64,000 nt of DNA from Thelephora terrestris (lineage: Eukaryota > Basidiomycota > Agaricomycetes > Thelephorales > Thelephoraceae), in assembly GCA_015956445.1 (NCBI GenBank), contig WIUZ02000008.1:1612001-1676000 (forward strand), in the 5' to 3' direction. Position numbers and translations under genes: made by a program. Under the pieces are notes generated by a model. The model saw nothing but the letters and a program-made list of their open reading frames with translations. It was not told the origin of the DNA and ran no database searches. The first letter of the stretch is position 1, and each line of letters begins with the position of its first letter. Below, piece after piece: positions 55,435 through 64,000 of the stretch.

Positions 55435-57268
55435 TTGTCCTGTATTTGTACGAACTTCTACTTCTTGAAATGAGGTTGTAAGAATTTTCTTCACTAAGCC
55501 AAGTCGTCTCGTGCTATTTGCTGTGCTTTCCCTCTCGTTCAACTCACCCACTCTTCTATCCCCCAATCGCATCCGCATCCGCTTCTATGCCTTCACATTA
55601 TCTATGCAATCTGTCCGCATCTCGACTCACTTAGGTACTACTGACAACCACACTTCTTGCTATCACTTTAAATTCGAGGATGCCCTTTCCGTTGCTCTTA
55701 CTTATTCTGAGTGTCGCATCTCAGTCCAAATGTTTTCGACGTTTCCATGTCTTGCTGATCTCGTAGTTCTCGGACCTTTCTCGTTTCTTACATTGTCCGC
55801 AAATGTGATACATTCATGCGTCTGTTTTTCTAATGGGCGACCTGCTCATAAAATATGATTGCCGCATGCAGAGTTCGTGGTAAGTATTGTGACCTGGAAA
55901 AGGTACACGCGCTCTAAATTGCCCATGTGTCAAGACGCGCCACCTCCATGGTATGTAAGGGGTAAAAACATGTGGGAGACTGGACTCTTACCTCAACGGG
56001 CTCACGAAATCTTTCTCCAAAGGAGATAAGAACTGAAACGTATTACGAATTCATCAATACATTAGGAAACAGGTATGGCCCTTGACCAGGTCGTGAATTT
56101 ATACGGAGAGATGATCTTCGCGTGCACAAGAAGAACTTACGTCAAGTGGTCTCACCCTGCGACACTTTATCATCGAAATGGATTATGATGCAACCTGTGA
56201 CGGAGATGTAATGTCAGCAGTCCAGGGGGTTGTACGGAACGATCGACAGGGCCAGAGTCAGAGGTACTCGGGAATGGAAGTGCAGGAATTCTCAGGACTA
56301 CTAAAATGGAAGGCAGACCTGACTCAGACCTGGGCCTGAAGGATCTGTTGGAGCGCGGGGGACACCTGACTGTAATAATCAGCCGCAACGAAAACGGAAT
56401 GAGTTAACCCGCTTGGGACTGGAGGCGTCGTCGACAGATCGGGGAGCTTGATCTGTAAACTATGAGCTAGCCTTTCGGGTTTCAAGGAGGATTGGTCGTG
56501 CCCGAGACGGCAAACGAGGTAAGGGTGAGGGGGGACAGCTGAAACGCTTCACCACGATCGAGACTTCATCCTATTTCTAAACCCATCGATATGGCCCAGG
56601 CCCACATACCGCGGCTCCAGTAAATCCACCCTGCTAATTCTTTCACGCAAGAAAAGCATGAGGAGGCTGATCCTGGAATTTCAAGAAAAGGGCTTGAATG
56701 CCACAGTCGGAACTCCATCGGCCCTCAAACTCCCCGAGCTAAATCTGATGTACATAAGAATTGGGGGAACTCGTTGAATTGTGATAACCCCCGTGCAGAA
56801 AAAGAGTCCGGTCTCCACATCGAAATGGAAGTCACGGCTCAACAGTAAATATCCAGTACTTGAGTCCATCCACAATTTCGAAGGTGAACCCGATCACTGC
56901 GAGGTTCCCAAGGCTGCCAACGCCTTTTTTGTTCCGCTATCTTGGTCATCAAAAGCCCCGGTTGATGTACACAGGCAATTTAGCAGGCACCCAATACATC
57001 AACGCATGTGAAGGAGATGTGTAGCAGTCCTTTCTGCGAAGTGTGCCAGTGCGTTACGTGTACTACTGGCAGTGGTAGTGGCATTTGTTCAAGACTCATT
57101 GATCCAAAGATTTCTCCAAATGGTCCTGACGTAATTTCTTGTCACTTTTCATCCCGTCTCGACTTCCAATCGCAATCTCCATCAGCATGGAAGTAACAGT
57201 AATTGGGCCCTTGGTGAATCACGCTCCCCGTACATCTGGGTTCATAGCTTTAGCTTCCGGGAGATGGG
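55435..57268. other. spacer after coiled-coil gene
   Basis: 1.8 kb with no supported gene. The first 400 bp are pyrimidine-rich and open on the plus strand, likely 3' UTR. Confidence 0.4.
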
Positions 57269-57276
57269 TATAAAAA
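57269..57276 (+). promoter_or_regulatory. TATA box of DUF5519 gene
   Basis: TATAAAAA 48 bp before the ATG, predicting a leader of only about 15-20 nt. Confidence 0.6.
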
Positions 57277-57316
57277 CCTCCGCCTGAATCTGCGGGACTC
57301 AATCCTTCGCCTCTCA

Positions 57317-58200
57317 ATGGCTACTCCCCTCGAATCTGCGGTTTCCAACTTCTCTTTCGTGCTGGAGCAGAATGCCATGCTCATCACTACCGTCGGGACG
57401 CTCTCTGCCATTTCCATCGCCGTCTTGCCCATTTTGGAGCAGAACTATCGAGCGTATATCGCCGCTGGTCGAGGTGGTTTGCCACCCAACCTATACGGAT
57501 GGGCCAAGTCGTCGCTACTAAAAATCTTCCTCTCGTGCGAGACGACCAACACCGACATGTACCTCAGTGACCCCGACAAGAACACTTGGCTGGACCAATC
57601 GGAAGTCACTAAGAGGTCCGGGGAGCGACCCACCTTTAATTGGCACCCCGTCCCGTCTCGTCAGATTACCCAGCGAGCAGACGCCGTGATGAACGAAGTA
57701 CGTCTCATTTAATATTAATGCCAACACGATCGGGCGCTGAACCTTTCCTGAAGAAAATACAGAAGCTTATCCCCAAGTACGCGAGGGCCAACCCAGACCT
57801 CGTAGGAGTTGCAGTTTCCCCTCACGAGAAGCAACATGACGCATTGGTCATCCACCCAAATCGCCCGGCACCTCACACAGTCGCCACCGCTGCTCAGAGG
57901 GAAATTCTTCACATTCACGAGGGTACGGATTGGTCACTACACTGTCTTCTTTCCCCGCTTGACTGCAAACTCGGTAAGCATGCCGCCGTGCCGCAGATTT
58001 CATGAGGCTGACTTATAGGCTCCGAATCAGTGATTGATCAAGGGCGTGGCGAAAGACATCCCATGAGTGGTAGACTTCTAGTCAAGGAATACCTCACGAT
58101 ATATACCCCGAGAGATGATGAGGAGCTGAGGATAGTCGAAGCGATCGTGAGGGCTTCTATCGGATACATGACGGGCAGCCGAGATGTTAAGGGGTTCTGA
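57317..58200 (+). CDS. luciferase-domain (DUF5519-type) protein with N-terminal membrane segment
   Basis: Three exons (57317-57697, 57763-57973, 58019-58200) give 257 aa. One hydrophobic segment near residues 21-40 (LITTVGTLSAISIAVLPIL) precedes a soluble domain with REILHIHEGTDWSLHCLLSP, ESVIDQGRGERHPMSGRLLV and EYLTIYTPRDDEELRIVEAI. The pattern HxH...S-LH...GxGERHP...YxPRDDEEL is that of the DUF5519 / luciferase-like domain family, common in basidiomycetes and bacteria. The conserved His and Arg residues are kept, but the biochemical role of the family is not established to my knowledge. A strong TATA box suggests regulated expression. Confidence 0.8.
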
Positions 58201-60166
58201 TTCTTTACTCGGGTTGGTGTGGACTATTTTGGATGTTGTATAGTACCCCATATGTACCACTGTGCTGGCGGCAATGTCATGATCTCCACAAACCTCAATC
58301 AAGCGTTCACTGCAGTTGGTTAGATCGAGACGGCTTGTCAGTTTAGAACATAGGGAATCTTAGCTCGTCAGTTGGGTATCACTAAATCCTCCGCCTGCAC
58401 TGAACGCCTTGTGTCCACTAGAAGTGTCGTCCCTGGTGCTGGTGTACCCCAGTAATTGCACATATGTTTTGGGACCTATCCTGGAACTGGCGTTCGAGTC
58501 GTTCGGCGAATTACACTTCTCGAAGGGATCCGCACGCCATGATTCACAGGAGCTAATTTCCTCGTCACACGGAAATGAGGACAATGCGACCGGGATACGA
58601 CGCCATCTTTACATCCCAGGCAACATTATTCCCTAGTTTGAGGCTTCGAGTTGCGGACAACTTCTTATGGCTTGACGATCCCCTAGGCTAGTCGGAAATA
58701 TGAAGCACGCTGTCGCAATCTCTATAGGGCTGAGCCCCACCGATCATCGATTGAGTGGTCAGCCGCGCAATCTGCCATCTGCTTGAGGTGCTGCGCGTTA
58801 ATTTCGGGCCACGTGTGTCATTCGCTCCCCGCGAGAAGTTTGGGAGTAAGTACTATCAAGTCAAATGACCTCGCTTGGGCTTACATCGAGGCAGGGTGTT
58901 TACTGTAGGGCGCTGATTACTATCTTGCGGTTCTGCGATGGACTTAGTTCGATGGAATAACAGCCGGTCTGGACCGTGACCTATAAGATAGCGATCGGAA
59001 TAAGGTTGCTCAGTTGATCTACGCGGACGGATTGAGCATCGAGGGTGTATGCACGCCAGCACTAGCAGTTCTCTGAGGCTAGGCTCTGGGCAACCGGTCG
59101 ACCCGAGGCTGCCCCATACTCGATCCCAAGGATGTGCTTGGACGGAAACCGAATGTCTTTGGTGTGCAGCGCCTACGAGACCAAATGGTGCGACGGGCGG
59201 ATCTCCTTGATCGGGATTGTCACTGACGCTGGCAGGGTTGGTGGGCGCCTCCCCCAGTCGGGAACCTTCCCATCACGAACGGTCGAAGGTCATGCGTCTG
59301 GGAACCCTGAACGCGACAACCGCCTGGATGATCTTGCTTATACCCGAACGATCTCGATACGATCAGCCGGGGCCATGATTTGAAAACCGACACCAAAAGC
59401 GCTCGGCGCCAAACCCATTCCTGGGCGCATGCAGCACCCACCAGCGGTGGAACAGGATATCGAAGGACCCCACCCCGGTCGGAACTGGATCAGTTTGCGC
59501 AATATTCACATTCCCGCCGATGTGAGGAGAACCGAATAGACTTTCGATTCTAAATTAATGCAGCAGGAGAATTAGCCAGATGCTTTCTGATGTAAGGCTT
59601 GGTGCCCCTAATTTCACGAGGCCGAGCGGAGGCGCGCCTCCCTCTGGTTCTAGACGTGTAGATAGGGTCGTTGGAGGGCTGACATAACTTTTCCGATGCG
59701 CGGACGTGTGGGACGAACCCAAGAATCCTCGCCGACCACGGAAACCATTTGACAGTATCCCCAGCCCGTTTGATCGCTGTCAATCGCGTGTTTGGAAACG
59801 CGACAGCGAGCGGCGTGGCGCATGCGGGTCTCGATGGTACCGGCGCCGGTTCTGTGGGGAGTGCGAAGCCTGGTGAAAGACTTTCGATCTACGCGAAGAA
59901 TTCTCCGTTCGGAAAAGGGGCAGTTTTTCGGATGCCCGCCAATGTCGACATCGTTAATCACTCTCGCAACGGTCTCTCTCCGCAGTCCGGACTTGAATTT
60001 CGAATGCTCGTGTGACCATTACCGACAAATTAGTAGATCGCAAGATAGAGGCTCTGGAACAACAACAAAAATATACAGTGTGTTTCCCCCGAGGGTACAG
60101 TCCCAGGCGAGAAATTTATGATAGTCGAACGGAGTCGAACGTAATGCACGACCCTGAGGGTTGTGT
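58201..60166. other. spacer between DUF5519 and SNF2 genes
   Basis: Nearly 2 kb. No family match on either strand, and frames are short and contradictory. It has frequent CpG, so it does not look mutated by a RIP-like process. Function unknown. Confidence 0.4.
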
Positions 60167-63100
60167 TTAGAACGTTAGGTGGCCTTGATTGGGGTCCTCG
60201 TTTCTGCTCATTCCAAATAACTGTAGCGGAAGACGATCAGAGATCAGAGAGAGTACGGACGGATCTGGAGTGTAACACCTACCGCCTTCAATTCCTTGAC
60301 GCTGAGTTTGTGCAGCTTTATGCTACCCCCCTCTCCCAGAGCTGCGTCAGCTAAGCCCATCTTCGTCTCTTGTAAACGAAGCATGCTTCGAGCAGAAAAT
60401 TTACGAGTGTACCACAGTATTCATGACGTAGAACATACCGATCTTCGACCGTGTCGCGAACAACCAGACGGTGGACAAACACCTCTTTATCCTACAAAAT
60501 CGGTTAGGCGCTGTAACAAATGCAAAACGCCTAAGAATTACCTGGCCGATCCTATGGACACGATCATAGGCTTGGCTTTCACTGCAACGAGGAGAGTCAG
60601 CATCCCAGGTTTCGGATGTGATCAGTGAACGCACCTTTGATAATTCCACGATAGGTCAAGGCTATGCGGAGACGTAATGTAAGAATCACAGGTTCGCCCG
60701 CGAAGGAGAGCACCTACTTGATGCAACGATTTGCTACTGTCAGGTTCAATCCCACGGAACCACATTTCGTACTAAATGACATCAGCGCACTCGCGCCTAC
60801 CATAATTTCGAGCGCGAGCGCACCTTAACAACATTACTTTCGGACCACTGGGCTTTTTGAATGTCGCTATGGCGATCTCCCTAGACCCCCTGTCCATCTT
60901 CCCGTCATAGCGTATGTTTTGGATCCCATTCCGTGCGAACAGCATTTCGATGAGATCCAAAACCGAAGTCCCTAGTCCAAGACCGAGTCAGTCAGTTTAG
61001 TATGGGTCAGGGACTCAGACCGACATTGACTGAAGCAGATGGTCTTATCCCCGGTTGCGTCCCACGACTTGAGCAGCGCGAGCAACTTGACCATCTTTGC
61101 GCTCGGTTCGAGGCTTGCATTAGCCCGCTTCCAAATCTCGACCAGCCTCGGATCCAATTCCTCCTTCTTGCCTTCATCCTTTGCTTTCTCTTTGCCCTTG
61201 TTTTTTGAGGCTTTACGTCTCTGTCAGTCGACCATGGTACGAGAATGGGGACAAGCGAACAAACCGGGGGACGGGGACGGAGTTCTCGTCATCTCTAATC
61301 CGTCAGCCTCGAGCCTCATCGACTCAAGCCTTTTGATGGCCTTCTGGCAACTGTTGCTCTTCTGGCTACTGCTCTGCTGGAAGAGGTCCTCGGGGTCTGG
61401 GAGTTCGTCATCAGAGTCATCGGTCAACTCCATTACGTCCACGTCAGCAGCTGTCAGAAGGGCCAGTGAGGACGTAGCGCGGCGACTTTGGGCCTTCACC
61501 CGTTCTTCCGCAATGTCGGCGTTCTTTATGGCATCCGGCGTAGGTTCGAAAGCGGATGACTTGAAGACGTTCTTGTCGTTGAAGTCGACAGCCTTTTTAC
61601 ACGTTGGACCTGGATGGTGAAATGTGTCAGATGTTGTTAAACCTGCCAGAAGGGTGTCATACAGAGTCGAAACCCGTTCGAGGCAGCGGTCTCAAACTCC
61701 CGCTCGCGCTCGTCACCATGACCGCTGCATACACGTGAGTGGAAAGGACACAGGGTCGTGTGGGAACTCACAATTGGCCGTCGTGCGTAATCGGGGCGCT
61801 CCGCAACTGCAGAACGCAGTCCGTACAGATCTCATGACTGCAGCCCAAAACTCGACCATTGATAGGAGTCAGCTCTGTGTCACGTGTTTGAGGTTCCTGA
61901 GACTGCTAGTACGAAGTGAGCGAATGGGATGACATACGGTCTTGGCAAGCAGGGCATATATACCCCGCCTCTTCATCTCCACAGAAGTTCTGCGCACGGG
62001 CACGGGACAGGAACCTAGGCTTGACCTCAGCGACCCCACGTCACGCTCCTCCAATTGGAACCAACCTTTGCTTCATCTATGGAAGCGTTAGATGACACTT
62101 CGGAACAACAGCTGGAGATACTGTACCATATTGACCCAATCATACCCCTTTACTGTAATAGCCCTCCTCAATTCATTGTCTTCGCCGATGCCGGTAATTC
62201 CGGTTGCATCGCCCGCGTTCTCATCAGATGTCTAGAAGGGATAGATCAGCGTTCCAGCCGTCTGATGGAACTCCACCTTTACTGACTAGGATCAGATAAG
62301 GGTGCGAGCATATTTGTCGCAACCTCAGAATCATGACGAGGACGGCCGCGTGACTAGGGTGAAGGAGTCAACTCGAGTTCCGGGGGATTAGAGGGGGGTG
62401 TAACACACTTCTTCAAAAGGCTACCCTCTCTGATGAACCTATTCACTTTTACCTTTGCTTGCCTTTCGAAATCAGCATATATCTGAATGGAGGGATTAGC
62501 GAATTTGCGGACATATGATCGTCGAATCAGCGGCATACCTCACGTTCCTCGGGAGAGAACTCGAGCGTCTCTATTTCGATGTGCTTCTTCGGAAGCACGA
62601 GCAGTGGTTCGCCGTCCTGCGTGGAACCCCTATCAGGATGCTTTCGACGAGGTGTGAGTTGGGGGCGTACCAGTTCCGCGTCTTTCATCCTTCGAAGAAT
62701 CAGAGGCTTAAGGACTCCCTGTGCCCTGGCGCAGGCTAAATTGGCATCGGTATACTGGACTCGCGCCTAAAAGGAGTCTAGATCATCGTTGAATTACACC
62801 CAGCGGACCCACTCACAATGAAGGTGTTGAAGTCTTCCCACGCGTTGAAAGGTCTAAACCTCCCAAAACGCAGGAGTGGGTAGATGTCCGCTCTGGACAT
62901 ACAACTAGCGTCAACGATCAGACCGGAAGGGGCGTCGACTGCCTCACAAAGTATTTGTGATCGGTGTTCCGGAAAGCATCCATCGATACCTGGTTTTGAG
63001 CTTGGCGGCGGTGAGACTAGCACGAGTCGTCCTGTGCGCGAAATCAGACGGGGTTAGAGTCTGTGACAGTCTGTATACCTTGTCCTAATGAACTGTGCCT

Positions 63101-64000
63101 CATCAAGGATGACACGGTACCACTCCATTCGGGCGAGCAGACCACTTGAGAAAGAAGAGATGAATATATGCACCAATGACCTGGAGTATGCAATACCCAT
63201 GTTTCGCCAACCAGCCGTCCTCTTCTTCTTCCTTTACTTCCCTGCCGAGCTGGAACTCGGAACAGATAGTACCGTAGCTTGTGATTATGATCTGGGCGAG
63301 GGTGAGAAATCTAATCTGAGAGCTCACCGAAAGGACTCACGTCTTTGTCCCTCATTGCGGAAAGTTTCTTGAGTTTGTCCTTTCCATGGTGGATGTGAAC
63401 TTTGAAAACGTCATTTGTCTTCTCCTCGATTTCTTCTTTCCATTGGGTCCTAGTCAAAAATTGAGATGACATCCAACCCGGAGCGAAAGCTGAATTGACA
63501 AAAGGGCAGCGGGGACGACAACGAGGGTCGTACGGTTTCTAGCGTCCGGTTCCGGTTGGTTGATTGTCATGAGGGCAATCATCTGTACGGTCTTTCCACT
63601 ATAATAGGATTAGCACCTATCGGGGCCTCGGAACGGAAAGACCCACAGGCCCATTTCGTCGGCAAGAATTCCACCTTTGATACCAGATTCACGTTCCTGG
63701 CGCACCAGCCAACTCACGCCGATGATTTGATGGGGCAGCAGCTGTACTTCCATGCCAGGCAGAAAGTGATGTTTACTGTGGGAACTGGTTAGAGCCGTGA
63801 TAAACGTGTGGCTGTCAAAGAAATTACGTCTTGATACCCAGATGTTCCATAGCCTCTTTGACAGTTATCTTCTCTGCGACGTTATCAATTGCCTTGGATA
63901 CGAACGTGGCGAGTCTATGTGCATAATGCAATTCAGTGAGAGCCATCACACGGCGACAAAGTGGAACTTTACTGTTCTTGTTGATCCGGGGCAGCAAGGT
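60167..64000 (-). CDS. SNF2-family DNA translocase with RING finger (Rad5/Rad16/Uls1 type), 5' end beyond window
   Basis: 26 exons in the window, from 63828-64000 (incomplete) to 60167-60220, sum to 842 codons including the stop; every junction closes in phase. SNF2_N: LLPHQIIGVSWLVRQE, GGILADEMGLGKTVQM across an intron at 63599-63646, TLVVVPAALL, IIITSYGTI, YRVILDEAQFIR (DEAQ box), RYRWMLSGTPITNT, DIYPLLRFGRFRPF and ILRLRQICSHPYL. A C3HC4 RING finger is inserted between the lobes (YICPACQD, LGCSHEICTDCVLQLRS, FRLCPTCKKAV; 61,550-62,014), the layout of Rad5/Rad16/Uls1. Helicase C: KTICFSQW-TSVLDLIEM, IRYDGKMDRGSRE, TKCGSVGLNLTVANR, LDLSWNYQSESQAYDRVHRIGQ. Likely a ubiquitin-ligase translocase in repair or SUMO-linked chromatin work. 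Exon 62066-62076 has only 11 nt. The N terminus (HIRAN or SIM?) is outside. Confidence 0.92.

Noticed and set aside
60670-60760. Possible tRNA-like stretch (GGTTCAATCCC near 60743)
   Set aside because: The T-arm does not pair, no acceptor or anticodon stem exists, and the bases lie in an exon and intron of the SNF2 gene.
1-64000. Retroelement or DNA transposon copies
   Set aside because: I saw no reverse transcriptase, integrase or transposase motifs, and no long terminal or inverted terminal repeats, in any spacer.

Overview
The window looks like a nuclear segment of a basidiomycete fungus, probably Agaricomycotina. Nearly every gene is broken up by short introns (mostly about 47-70 nt, GT..AG, often with a CTGAC/CTAAC-like branch site). 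Intergenic gaps are small, and the gene set is typical fungal housekeeping: Mid1, Qri7, Kap95, Rna14, Sus1, Pan3, Cog8, LSm7, GH85 and a PCL cyclin. I could not place it to genus. Exon structures were built by hand from frame, phase and family motifs. Most multi-exon models close exactly in frame.

Layout, left to right: cytosolic GH85 endoglycosidase (+) with a duplicated structured element behind it; a divergent pair, a dolichyl-diphosphatase-like PAP2 enzyme (-) and a secreted PLC-like phosphodiesterase (+); a Shewanella-like metallophosphatase (+); mitochondrial t6A synthase Qri7 (+) facing LSm7 (-); importin beta-1 (+); a Cid1-like nucleotidyltransferase (-) divergent from Rna14 (+); a C2H2 zinc-finger protein (+); a PCL-type cyclin (+); a GH5 glucosidase (+) facing Mid1 (-); Sus1 (+), which shares a 73-bp promoter gap with Mid1; a repeat- and hairpin-rich spacer; an intronless tail-anchored kinase (-); an MFS permease (+); a spacer with an NLR relic; Pan3 (+) facing Cog8 (-); an Msc1/Ish1-type protein (-); a second intronless kinase (-); a large coiled-coil protein (+); a DUF5519/luciferase-domain protein (+); and a SNF2-RING helicase (-) with 26 exons in the window that runs off the right edge.

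Functionally the segment is rich in RNA-tail biology: LSm7 (binds 3' ends), a Cid1-like tail-adding enzyme, Rna14 (cleavage/polyadenylation), Sus1 (SAGA/TREX-2 export) and Pan3 (deadenylation). I see no classical operon, CRISPR array, tRNA or rRNA gene, and no clear transposon.

The best second-look items are: (1) the Cid1-like enzyme carries Phe where the UTP-selecting His of Cid1 sits, which suggests changed nucleotide choice; (2) a roughly 410-bp array of about 15-bp units that on the minus strand is a series of 5'-splice-site-like words, next to perfect hairpins, behind a tail-anchored kinase gene; (3) two GC-AG introns that are needed to keep conserved genes open; (4) a duplicated element whose hairpin closing sequences are kept; (5) two intronless TATA-driven kinases with membrane-type C termini.
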